Source of the DNA: Komagataeibacter melaceti
Lineage (GTDB): Bacteria > Pseudomonadota > Alphaproteobacteria > Acetobacterales > Acetobacteraceae
NCBI RefSeq assembly: GCF_003403295.1
Contig: NZ_QUWV01000077.1
Coordinates: 1 to 51,314 of the forward strand
Direction of reading: 5' to 3'
Length of the DNA stretch: 51,314 nt
A model generated the notes under the pieces. It was not told the DNA's origin. It searched no databases and saw only the letters and a list, made by a program, of their open reading frames with translations. Below are positions 18,945-26,083 of the stretch, piece by piece; the stretch's first letter is position 1; the number at the start of each line of letters is the position of its first letter. The translations under genes and the position numbers were made by a program.

Positions 18945-19421
18945 TCATGGAATGGCGCGACCACCATGGCTGATCCGTTCGGCCAAATCGCTCCACAGTC
19001 GCGCCATCAGCAGATTGATCTCGGACGTGACCGAAAACGGGGACTGCGAACGCGCCAGGGGCGAAAGGGACATGCGTTCCCCGATGACAAAATGCCCCTG
19101 CGAGAACAGCCGGGCCGAAATCGCCCCCTGCTGCCCCTGCCCCATGGGCCTCGTAACGGAAATACGCAGGTGTGGCGGCGGGTCGGCAATGAGACCGAAG
19201 ACATGCCGTTCAGCTTCATCAGAGGGGCACGCCACGCCCTGCAGCACGGCGTCACGCAGTACGGAATGGGGATAACCCCCATACATGCCATCTACATGCA
19301 AACGTATACCATGCCGGACCGTCATACATATGCCCTCTGTCCCATCATCCGCCCAAGCGGCCGACACCCCTAGGAAGAAAATACAGGCTGCATACAGACT
19401 ATCCCGCACTATCCTTTGCAT
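18945..19421 (-). CDS. Small exported protein of unknown function, paralog B
   Basis: About 158 residues from the ATG at 19421 (an upstream frame is open to 19448). A signal peptide (RIVRDSLYAACIFFLGVSAAWA) precedes a mature domain closely matching the protein at 3760-4242. By eye about 94 of 129 aligned residues from GIC to the C-terminal RAIP are identical. Both Cys (GIC, ACPS) are kept. Unlike paralog A, no Cys sits at the signal cleavage site, so this copy is probably soluble in the periplasm. It is the first gene of the RND operon, 11 bases before the channel gene. Position suggests a periplasmic accessory of metal efflux, but no function is recognised. Confidence 0.78.
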   Translation of the reverse strand: MQRIVRDSLYAACIFFLGVSAAWADDGTEGICMTVRHGIRLHVDGMYGGYPHSVLRDAVLQGVACPSDEAERHVFGLIADPPPHLRISVTRPMGQGQQGAISARLFSQGHFVIGERMSLSPLARSQSPFSVTSEINLLMARLWSDLAERISHGGRAIP

Positions 19422-19497
19422 AATAAGCGTCTGTTCCCCGGCGTACATAAAGTTCCTGCCATCACGACGACGACTTTCTGACGGTAACAGAGAAACC

Positions 19498-19513
19498 TGA
19501 CGTGAACCTGAAC
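19498..19513 (-). promoter_or_regulatory. Repeated upstream element, copy 2
   Basis: Read on the minus strand this is GTTCAGGTTCACGTCA, identical over 16 bases to the element at 3665-3680. It ends 76 bases before the ATG at 19421. TGTTAC follows at the same distance as in copy 1, and the leaders share TGATGGCA and end in TATTATG-like sequence. Most likely it is the binding site of a response regulator, possibly the one encoded in this operon. Confidence 0.55.
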
Positions 19514-19543
19514 ATCCGGTCTACAAAAGAAAATTTATATTAT

Positions 19544-19561
19544 GAAAATGATTATCATTTC
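19544..19561. promoter_or_regulatory. Fur-box-like palindrome
   Basis: GAAAATGATTATCATTTC is nearly a perfect inverted repeat. In its better orientation it matches about 15 of 19 positions of the classical Fur consensus (counted by eye). It lies about 30 bases upstream of element copy 2 and about 125 bases before the first gene of the RND operon. This suggests iron-dependent control of the operon, although acetic acid bacterial Fur sites are not well defined. Confidence 0.45.
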
Positions 19562-19600
19562 TATATTTAGAGTAAGCGATAATTTCATATGTGAATTTAA

Positions 19601-20382
19601 GGCTCTGTTAGAGCCTGAATTAGAAAGCGGTTTGATTGATTTGTCTCAGCACGCTGCAGATATGGACAATCATCAACTGTGCACAGGATAACGAGATTGG
19701 TGCCTCGACATGTTTCGTGAAACGGCGGCAGCGTCCGAGTCATACGAAGCGACGCTCCACGATCCAGCGTTTCGGCATGATGATGAAGCCTTCAGCCCGA
19801 TCGCTGCGCTTGACGATCTCGATCGTCCGTCGGCCACGTTCGACCAGCACACCACGCAACTTCTCGCCAGCATATCCACCCTCACCAATCAGATGGCGCA
19901 GCCAAGCGAACAATGAGCGTATTTTGCTTGCTGCCGGCGGCGCACCGTTATGATCCTGAATGTCGGCGGGATGCACGACAGCTGCCACGACATGACACAG
20001 CGTGTCGGTCGAGATATGCCGCTCGCGACCCTTGATTTTTTTTGCTCGCGTCATAACCACAGCGGCCGCTGTTGTAGCGGTTTTAACCGACTGGCTGTCA
20101 ATAACACCCACCGAAGGCGTGGCGTCTTGCCCACTTGTGCTGCTCTGCCACAGCTGGCTAGGCTCGTATCTCGGATTTGAGCATCTGTTAAAGTTCCTTG
20201 CTACGGACGGACATGATGCTGTCGTGCCCTCGGTACCCAGCTCTGCCTTTTTCAACCCGATCACCGGTATCATACATAGGCCCGCGTTGTGCAGCCGCAC
20301 TCATATGCGGGCTGATGGCTCGTCTAGCCGGTACCCGGCGTTTTGAACGCTCATCGGCGTCAGGATAAGGCTCCAGACTCAC
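19601..20382 (-). mobile_element. Decayed IS5-family insertion sequence with broken transposase
   Basis: A second IS5-type remnant, different in sequence from the one at 9848-10651. The right side on the minus strand ends near GGCTCTGTTAGAGCC at 19601-19615. The transposase begins near 20382 (MSLEPYPDADER) and continues as ISPHMSAAAQRG. After frame changes the catalytic core GVIDSQSVKT, then GRERHISTDT, EGGYAGEKLRG, RTIEIVKRSD and PKRWIVERRF lie in one frame from about 20300 to 19740. A further shift leads to RRFTKHVEAPISLSCAQL and a stop at 19620-19622. At least two frameshifts make it non-functional. It borders the promoter region of the RND operon. Confidence 0.8.
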
Positions 20383-20651
20383 CCCGCACCCAGACTGAAA
20401 CAGGTGATTTCACACCCCTGCCCAATTAGAGTACAAAACCCGACCACAGCCCGGTGCCATTGCTAACGTATAGCAACCTACCGCCAGGAATGTGCTGGCA
20501 GCCGCAACCGAACGTGACCCTGTTCGGCTGTGCTGCACATCTCATGTTTCCGTTTTCTGGCGCAGAGGCCAACGTTGCCCTGTATGTCGGCGTAGAACGT
20601 GGTTGATCGCTCATCAGACAAGCGCATGCAGCGTCGAACCTACAACACATA

Positions 20652-21057
20652 TTAAGAAGTCCGGCAGGACATGTTTGAATACATTGAAATGTTCGGGCTT
20701 CCCTGTTTTCCTCGGCCAGCCAGTAATCTGGCATGCTGACGAACTGCCTCAATTTCCTTTGCCGAGACCTTTCCTTTGAGCTTCGCGTTCCGCATCCGCC
20801 AGTCCAGACTTCTCACCTGATCAGAGAGGACCACACTGGCGGGTTTTACTACTACGGCTACTTCAAACGAATAGCCTTTGATTTTAGTGGTCATGGGGCA
20901 GCAAAGCGTCATCCCCGCTTTGGCATTATAACTTGCAGGGCTGAGAAGCACCGCAGGCCGATGCACAGCCCGTTTCCGCCCCGGCTGAGGGATCAAATTC
21001 CAACCAGACAATGTCGCCGCAGTCCGGAACCCACGTGACCTGCGATTTGGTGTTCAC
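20652..21057 (-). pseudogene. mazF: MazF/PemK-type endoribonuclease toxin, frameshifted
   Basis: The frame opens at a GTG (21057) overlapping the stop of the antitoxin remnant and reads VPDCGDIVWLEFDPSAGAETG, the typical MazF start. Near 20970-20985 the frame changes, after which HRPAVLLSPASYNAKAG, LCCPMTTKIKGYSFEV, VVLSDQVRSLDWRMR and KGKVSAKEIEAVRQ follow in perfect family order. Members of the family cut mRNA at short sequences. The C-terminus runs about 25 residues beyond the usual end. A single-base sequencing error could mimic the frameshift, but the truncated antitoxin argues for real decay. Confidence 0.75.
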
Positions 21058-21206
21058 CAGCTTTCGTCACCTACAGACTGTCCAAAGTCAATTTCATCAT
21101 GCCCGTTCAGATCGGTAATCCCGGCGACGAGATCTTCCAGTTTGAGCAGTGTGGCGCGAACTGGCGCAATGATAACTCGAACATCTTCCTCATGAACATT
21201 CATCAT
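21054..21206 (-). pseudogene. mazE: MazE-type antitoxin, C-terminal remnant
   Basis: About 50 residues from the ATG pair at 21201-21206, with a stop codon just upstream in frame. It reads MMNVHEEDVRVIIAPVR, then LLKLEDLVAGITDLNGHDEI and ends VGDESW. This is the toxin-binding half of MazE proteins. The DNA-binding AbrB-like N-terminal half is missing. The stop overlaps the toxin start by four bases (GTGA), the normal mazEF arrangement. Confidence 0.65.
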
Positions 21207-21275
21207 CTGATCATCCTGACGTTCGGGTGATGCCTGGCTGCCTTATGACAAAGCCGGATAGGCTGGGCTGATCAG

Positions 21276-21944
21276 TCAGACCTTGGCCCCTTTTGCTTTC
21301 GTGCCGGTCTTCCGTACCGCACGCGGTCTCGCTGAAGTCTTGGAACCCGGCGTTTTCTTTGGCGATGCCGCGGAAGATCCGGTTTCAGTTGCCGACGACC
21401 TGGATCGCTTCGAAATCGTTTTTTTGGGGGGTAATACAGCCTCTGCAGTGTCGACCAACACTTCTTTCGTCGCACTATCGACAGAAGGTGCTGCGGTTGC
21501 TTCGTCCACGGGAGCGGTCTGGGGCACCAAAACCTTACGTCCGAGACCCGCGTCTCGCGCCAGAGTCGCCCGCATTTTGGCATACTCCGGAGCAACCATG
21601 GGATAATCCATAGGAAGCTGCCACTTCTCTCGGTATTGCGTTGGCGTCATTCCGTACCTTGTCTGCAGGTGACGCTTGAGCATTTTGAGTTTTTTGCCAT
21701 CTTCCAGACAGACGATGTAGTCAGGAAATACCGACTGCGCGACTGGAACTGCGGGTTGCTGGGCAGGGATGCTGCTGTTTTTCTGTGTGGCCGGTGTTGT
21801 TTCGCGGATAGCGGCGTAGACATCGCGGATAAACGCCGGGACATGTTCTGTCGGCAGAGAGGTATTGGTATTGCCGAGATGCGCTGCCACGATGTCGCTC
21901 ATGGCAATTACAATTGCCGGGGATAGGTCGTCTGATTGGTCCAT
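21276..21944 (-). CDS. MucR/Ros-family transcriptional regulator
   Basis: 222 residues with a good ribosome binding site (GGAGAGG) before the ATG at 21944. The central part, about residues 75-130, is the MucR/Ros domain: YIVCLEDGKKLKMLKRHLQ, then YGMTPTQYREKWQLPMDYPMVAPEYA and LARDAGLGRK. These alphaproteobacterial regulators bind AT-rich DNA and control surface polysaccharides, plasmid and virulence genes. The usual C-x2-C...H...H zinc site is incomplete: CLED in place of CLEC, and Arg where a second His normally lies. The last 60 residues are a Lys/Arg/Pro/Ser tail resembling histone H1. It may act as a silencer of the mobile region, which is inference. Confidence 0.85.
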   Translation of the reverse strand: MDQSDDLSPAIVIAMSDIVAAHLGNTNTSLPTEHVPAFIRDVYAAIRETTPATQKNSSIPAQQPAVPVAQSVFPDYIVCLEDGKKLKMLKRHLQTRYGMTPTQYREKWQLPMDYPMVAPEYAKMRATLARDAGLGRKVLVPQTAPVDEATAAPSVDSATKEVLVDTAEAVLPPKKTISKRSRSSATETGSSAASPKKTPGSKTSARPRAVRKTGTKAKGAKV

Positions 21945-22327
21945 GATAAAGCCTCTCCGCTATATTTTTGCCGAATAACATTGCCGGAGTGTAAGTCTTT
22001 ATGCAATCGGCAAAATATGGCGTATCGAAAGCTGAATTATATATTGCGGTACGTTGCCTACATCGATCACATTGCACCATGAACATCAAGTTTTACGCAA
22101 ATTGTATGCGGCGGAGCCTGCCCCTGATTACGCTATCAGACGGCGTAGACTGGCTTATGCAGCGGGCCTTTCACGAAAACTACGGCTCACCTCAATGTCG
22201 ATGATAAGTTTTTTAGTCCGAATATATCCACACACGAATTTTCCATGACGTGGTGAGCGGATACAGTATTTATCTCTATCACCTGTCTGATGATCACCCC
22301 GGGTTATCCTGCAGATAATGCTGCCAG
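21945..22327. other. Non-coding gap, nothing recognised
   Basis: About 380 bases between the MucR-type gene and the end of the WGR gene. It should hold the promoter of the MucR-type gene. Short frames here have no protein signature, and I see no strong repeat or terminator. Confidence 0.45.
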
Positions 22328-22627
22328 TCATGACTGTGTAACGATATAGCCGCGTTTCAGGCGATAACGGATCATCGCGGTCAGAGCATTCACCGCAGCG
22401 CCTTCGTCGGGATAGAGATCCACGCGCTGGGTGCCAGCTGTCCCGATCCTGCCCCAGTTACGAACAAGTGCAGCACCACCGAACAGGTCGGGCTGAACTG
22501 ACAGTCCGTAATACCGCCACTCATTGAAACTGGGTTGAATACGGCGCAACTGGACCGATAGCGGGAACAGTCCAAGTTGTATTGTTTTCCCTGGGGGAAC
22601 GGCGCTCCTTGATCTTCTGGATGTCAT
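22328..22627 (-). CDS. Stand-alone WGR-domain protein
   Basis: About 99 residues from the ATG at 22627, preceded by AGGA five bases upstream (an ATG at 22642 lacks such a site). Nearly the whole protein is a WGR domain: WRYYGLSVQPDLFGG, then the signature RNWGRIGTAGT, ending in AMIRYRLKRGYI. WGR domains occur in PARP enzymes and in small bacterial proteins near plasmid and nucleic-acid genes, and are thought to bind nucleic acid. It stands between two non-coding gaps, so there is no operon clue. Confidence 0.82.
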   Translation of the reverse strand: MTSRRSRSAVPPGKTIQLGLFPLSVQLRRIQPSFNEWRYYGLSVQPDLFGGAALVRNWGRIGTAGTQRVDLYPDEGAAVNALTAMIRYRLKRGYIVTQS

Positions 22628-23168
22628 ATTGGTCCTGCGCATCGCATGATGCTAACATGATCTATTATCCAAGTACAGATATTCTGAACTTCTTTCAGCC
22701 TTTTGCAACTCCGCGTGGAGCATGCATGGATCATTTCCTACGATCTATGGGTCGGATGATACGATGCGGATGTCTTCCGATACGTCAATCATCCAGCACA
22801 TTGGTGGTTGCCTCAAGCCATGACCCGGTCGAAGATGACGTAGAAGACGCTTTTTCTCGCCACTCAGGCGTGACTGCCCTTCGATCAGCCAGAAAGTGCA
22901 GGGCATGTTTCGAACATGCGTTGCCCGCAGAATATTGACGAAACACTTGGTAACAATAATGAGATATACGTTACAACAAGACGGAATCGTGTAGATTGAG
23001 CAGCCTGATCATGATTCCGTGGAGCCAGGTGACCAGATTAAATCACTACGGAAATCGTCAACAATAGCAAAGTATATCGGGTTATGCCGCTCCAGCGCTC
23101 CGTAAGAAACATGGCAACCGTGCACTGCGTTGCTTCAGTGTGTTCGTCTTGATCCGTGTGAGGATGAT
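22628..23168. other. Non-coding gap, nothing recognised
   Basis: About 540 bases. No frame with a recognisable product, no tRNA-like fold and no tandem repeat could be seen. It lies at the junction between the decayed region and the secretion cluster, where an origin, oriT or recombination site would be plausible, but no inverted repeat strong enough to name was found. Confidence 0.4.
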
Positions 23169-23558
23169 ATGAAGTTTGATGAACTTCGCTCGCGTTTCGA
23201 GCTTATCGATGACGAACAATCCGGACAGCTATGTCTGACGCTGGTTCAGGCGATTTTAGCGCTGAGATGCAATATTGAATACATTGCTTCTCCAGCGAAA
23301 ACATCAACTGCCAGGCGTGAGCAGGCAAGATCATTGCACCCCATTCTGGTGCTTTGCCACGAAAAAGGCCGTCAGTTGAAAGACGACCACCCGAATTCCC
23401 ATTATTTGCAACTCCGCGTTGATATTCTTGTAAAAATGATAAGCGAGATGTCGGTCGAGGAGTTAGGAAGCGAAGCAGAAGATACGTTTATTCTCTCCCC
23501 GATCCCCCCCCCTTTTGAAAATCTCCTGTCTCGAGAAAGGGGAAACGACAAGGGATGA
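23169..23558 (+). CDS. Hypothetical cytoplasmic protein
   Basis: About 129 residues from the ATG at 23169 (AGGAT at 23161 upstream); an upstream GTG at 23130 is also open. The protein is mostly helical, with acidic and basic residues mixed: MKFDELRSRFELIDDEQSG, then a helix around LTLVQAILALRCNIEYIA. It has no signal peptide or membrane segment and ends with a Pro-rich patch and RERGNDKG. I do not recognise a family. It precedes the DsbC-like gene by about 60 bases on the same strand and could be the first gene of that operon. Confidence 0.5.
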   Translation: MKFDELRSRFELIDDEQSGQLCLTLVQAILALRCNIEYIASPAKTSTARREQARSLHPILVLCHEKGRQLKDDHPNSHYLQLRVDILVKMISEMSVEELGSEAEDTFILSPIPPPFENLLSRERGNDKG

Positions 23559-23619
23559 TTTTTTAATCGCAGTCGCATGATCAGGGCGTACAGGACATAG
23601 GTATTGTCCGGAGTCCGCC

Positions 23620-24624
23620 ATGCGCTGTTTCTACGTGTTGCCATTTCTCCTGCTCATGCACGCGCCAGCGCGAGGACAGCAATGCTCTGTGTCTACTCCG
23701 ATTGAGTCCAGGAGCGACACCATAGGGCCGACCCTGGAACATGATGATAAAGGTAGGACCGATGCAGTCGCCCACCTTGGGATCGCAGGGGCCAACATCG
23801 AAAAACTACCCGATCTCCACGGGTTCGAAGCTGGCATCGCCCATACCCGGAACGAACTCCTCGTCTTTTTCGCTCCGGAAAGCCATGCAATCGTGCTTAG
23901 CGGCACGATGATTCCGGTACCCTACGACACCCTACGTTCACTGGCCGGGTCGCGCGCCCACGATCTCGCACCGGTCGATGGCATCAGGGGAATGTTTGTT
24001 CGGGCAGATAATCGTTTTCAGGTCGTCTATGCGACCCCGGATGGCAAGGCAGCAGTCGCGGCCCGGATGTGGGGTGCCGCTGGACAGGACATCACGAAAG
24101 ACCAGATCAGGGGCATTCCTGGAGCCGTCCCAGAAATCAGTATCTCTGGCGCTTCATCCGACGCTAACGAACAGTCCGAGTTCCAGGGGCTCTCGGGAGG
24201 CCTTATAGGGATACCTTCCGCCCCGGAAGTCATCATGTTCATAGACCCGCAATGCATTTACTCGATGAAGGCGATGCATATCCTTCAGCCCGCAATCGAT
24301 GCAGGGAAAGTTCGCCTGAAAATAGTCCCGCTGTCATTGCTTGATTACGAGGATAACGGCGCCAGTACCGTCAATGCGAGAGCCATGCTATCGCTCCCGG
24401 CAAACGAGATGGCACAAGCGTGGGTCAACGGTCGTCTAAACCCGGGATTGGCTGCACCTGAACCGGATAGTGGGGAGAAGCTTGCCCGTAATACCCGGAT
24501 TGCACGGCAGATAGGGCTCACAGGGACACCAACGTTCGTCTGGATGCACCGCAATGGCGGGACCGGCCGGCTCGACGGCGTTCCCACGGATGTCGCCACA
24601 TTTCTCACCTCGGTCTCGCAATGA
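23620..24624 (+). CDS. DsbC/DsbG-like periplasmic thioredoxin-fold protein of the secretion cluster
   Basis: 334 residues with a signal peptide (about 1-19) and a good GGAG site before ATG 23620. The N-terminal half resembles the DsbC dimerisation region; the C-terminal half is a thioredoxin fold: EVIMFIDPQCIYSMKAM near residue 207, the cis-Pro loop GLTGTPTFVWMH near residue 302, and GRLDGVP. The active-site pair is CIYS in place of CxxC, so only one of the two catalytic Cys is present. IncI plasmids carry a related protein, TrbB. With a single Cys it may act as a chaperone or a glutathione-type reductase. Stop and next start overlap (ATGA). Confidence 0.75.
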   Translation: MRCFYVLPFLLLMHAPARGQQCSVSTPIESRSDTIGPTLEHDDKGRTDAVAHLGIAGANIEKLPDLHGFEAGIAHTRNELLVFFAPESHAIVLSGTMIPVPYDTLRSLAGSRAHDLAPVDGIRGMFVRADNRFQVVYATPDGKAAVAARMWGAAGQDITKDQIRGIPGAVPEISISGASSDANEQSEFQGLSGGLIGIPSAPEVIMFIDPQCIYSMKAMHILQPAIDAGKVRLKIVPLSLLDYEDNGASTVNARAMLSLPANEMAQAWVNGRLNPGLAAPEPDSGEKLARNTRIARQIGLTGTPTFVWMHRNGGTGRLDGVPTDVATFLTSVSQ

Positions 24625-25157
24625 AGACACGACAGGACCAGACCGGCCCGCGGCGTTTTTTTGAAAGAACGCGCAAGGTGGCCCGCGTGGTGATTGGCGA
24701 CCCACGTACATTGGTCGCCTGGTCCGATGTAACAAGGAATGCCGCGCTGATTGAAGCCCTCGGGAAGGCATTACTGAAGCCTAAAGCCGGTATGCAGGGC
24801 CCGCGGGCGCCAGACGGTACCCCTATTGATATCGCCGCGGTCGCTGCCGAATACGGCGTCGAACCCCGCGTTGTGGCGATCTTACTCGATCAGAGACAGC
24901 ATGAGACATACAGGCGGGCGCTTGCTGCCAGTATGCTCGCTGTTGTTCTGGTGCTTGGCTGGACCGGAGAAATGCTCCTTTCCCACTGGAAGGGCAGCCA
25001 ACTCCTTGCTGCGCTGGAGTTCGCACCCTTCTGGACATTTCTGACACTCGTGGCGTTTCAGAACGCGTGGCTCAACTGGCAGATCCGCGAACGCCGCCTG
25101 GGTTCCGCCCGCCAATTTGTCGCCACCGCCGACAGCCTCATTCCACGCAGGCCGTAA
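24621..25157 (+). CDS. Probable IcmV/TraX-like inner membrane protein
   Basis: 178 residues. A basic N-terminus (RRFFERTRKVARVVIGDPRTLVAWSD) and a cytoplasmic region precede two membrane helices, about residues 97-116 (AASMLAVVLVLGWTGEMLL) and 133-150 (FAPFWTFLTLVAFQNAWL), and a short C-terminal tail. This layout and length match IcmV of Legionella and TraX of IncI plasmids, partners of DotA/TraY. Sequence identity is too low to be certain by eye. It is translationally coupled to the DsbC-like gene and converges on the lipoprotein gene at 25209. Confidence 0.5.
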   Translation: MKTRQDQTGPRRFFERTRKVARVVIGDPRTLVAWSDVTRNAALIEALGKALLKPKAGMQGPRAPDGTPIDIAAVAAEYGVEPRVVAILLDQRQHETYRRALAASMLAVVLVLGWTGEMLLSHWKGSQLLAALEFAPFWTFLTLVAFQNAWLNWQIRERRLGSARQFVATADSLIPRRP

Positions 25158-25208
25158 CCGCAAGTCCATCTGCTTTACGCTGGTGAATAGATAGGATTGG
25201 CGGAGCAC

Positions 25209-25514
25209 TCAGAACGTGCCGGGTGGCGCGTTCTTGTCGCCGCCCTGAGCGCCTGTTGCCCAGGAGGCATGTTCGTAATCCTCGCGCCCCGACATCGCCC
25301 GTGGATCATCAGGCCGGACGATCGTACCGGCGCGATCGTACGTAGGGGGTGTCCAGATTACACGTGTCGATCCGTAGGCCACGTGCGGATCATAACGCGC
25401 ATGCCTGGTCGGGGGAGCCTTTGGGCCATGCACATGTGCAGCAGACGACACGTTGCCAGCGCTGCATGCCGCAAGCCAGGGGGAGAGGACAAGAGGTAGA
25501 ATGAGATGTTTCAC
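25209..25514 (-). CDS. Small lipoprotein at the end of the DotA operon
   Basis: 101 residues from a GTG at 25514 with GGAG seven bases upstream. The signal peptide ends in LAACS, a clear lipobox, so the mature protein should be lipid-anchored. The rest is short, His/Pro/Tyr-rich (HARYDPHVAYGSTRVIWTPP) with little predicted regular structure. Small lipoproteins of this kind stabilise the core complex of type IV systems. It is the last gene of the minus-strand secretion operon. Its ribosome binding site lies inside a perfect hairpin (25517-25542). Confidence 0.65.
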   Translation of the reverse strand: MKHLILPLVLSPWLAACSAGNVSSAAHVHGPKAPPTRHARYDPHVAYGSTRVIWTPPTYDRAGTIVRPDDPRAMSGREDYEHASWATGAQGGDKNAPPGTF

Positions 25515-25516
25515 GA

Positions 25517-25542
25517 ATGGTCTCCCGCTTAGAGGAGACCAT
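25517..25542 (-). promoter_or_regulatory. Hairpin covering the lipoprotein ribosome binding site
   Basis: A perfect 9-base inverted repeat, ATGGTCTCC and GGAGACCAT, with an 8-base loop. On the minus-strand mRNA the second arm contains GGAG, the Shine-Dalgarno sequence seven bases before GTG 25514. Folding would hide it. There is no U-run, so it is not a typical terminator. The upstream gene stops only about 20 bases before it, so translating ribosomes could open it. Confidence 0.6.
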
Positions 25543-25562
25543 CCTGACAAAGTATCTTGCGA

Positions 25563-26060
25563 CTAGGACTGCCGCTTTCTCCATTCATTTTCCATGGAAA
25601 GATAGCCCCAAATCCGTCGTTCCATGTTCTCGGCTTTAGTCTTCAGCATTGTATGGTCGTCGCTAAGTCGATGGTATTTATCGTGGGCTGCCGCAAGATC
25701 GCACGCCAGGCGTTTCTCTCGGTCCCCAGCAGCCTTAAGTTGAACTGCCTGCCGCGCAGTTGCTGCATCTGCGAGAGCGAGAGTGTCTTTCAGGTCTTTG
25801 ATCTGAGCCTCCAGACCAGAAGCATATTCCCTAGATCTGAGCAGATGCTCCTCAAGTCTGTCAGATTCCGCGTTCTTCTGTCGCAGTAGACTTGTCATCT
25901 GCGAAAGCAGGTGAGCAAGTTCATCGGCTTCTGTCGGTCGCGCAGGCCGTCGGCCGTAAAGCGCACGTTGTATGGAGTTCCCCAACGTCTGTTCGTACTG
26001 GTGCGATGCACGTCCCAACATGAACGCTGCAGCCCCGCTCAGGCCACCACAGTTCGACAT
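25563..26060 (-). CDS. Coiled-coil protein of the secretion operon
   Basis: 165 residues. After a short Gly/Ala start, from about residue 45 onward the protein is one long heptad-rich helix (LLSQMTSLLRQKNAESDRLEEHLLRSREYASGLEAQIKDLKDTL... given here only in outline), with Leu spaced at three and four residues, to about residue 150. It ends in RIWGYLSMENEWRKRQS. No signal peptide or clear membrane helix is present. It sits between DotA and the small lipoprotein in the same operon, 23 bases after DotA... in genome order before it. Function unknown; a cytoplasmic scaffold is possible. Confidence 0.6.
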   Translation of the reverse strand: MSNCGGLSGAAAFMLGRASHQYEQTLGNSIQRALYGRRPARPTEADELAHLLSQMTSLLRQKNAESDRLEEHLLRSREYASGLEAQIKDLKDTLALADAATARQAVQLKAAGDREKRLACDLAAAHDKYHRLSDDHTMLKTKAENMERRIWGYLSMENEWRKRQS

Positions 26061-26083
26061 CTCAGTTCCTCCTGACCCTAAAG

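Noticed and set aside
9848-20382. A composite transposon carrying the metal operon
   Set aside because: The two IS remnants are different elements and both are decayed, so they cannot have moved the segment as a pair.
20426-20752. A 108-codon frame rich in Cys next to the mazF remnant
   Set aside because: It has no family pattern and overlaps the extended end of the toxin remnant in another frame; probably a chance frame.
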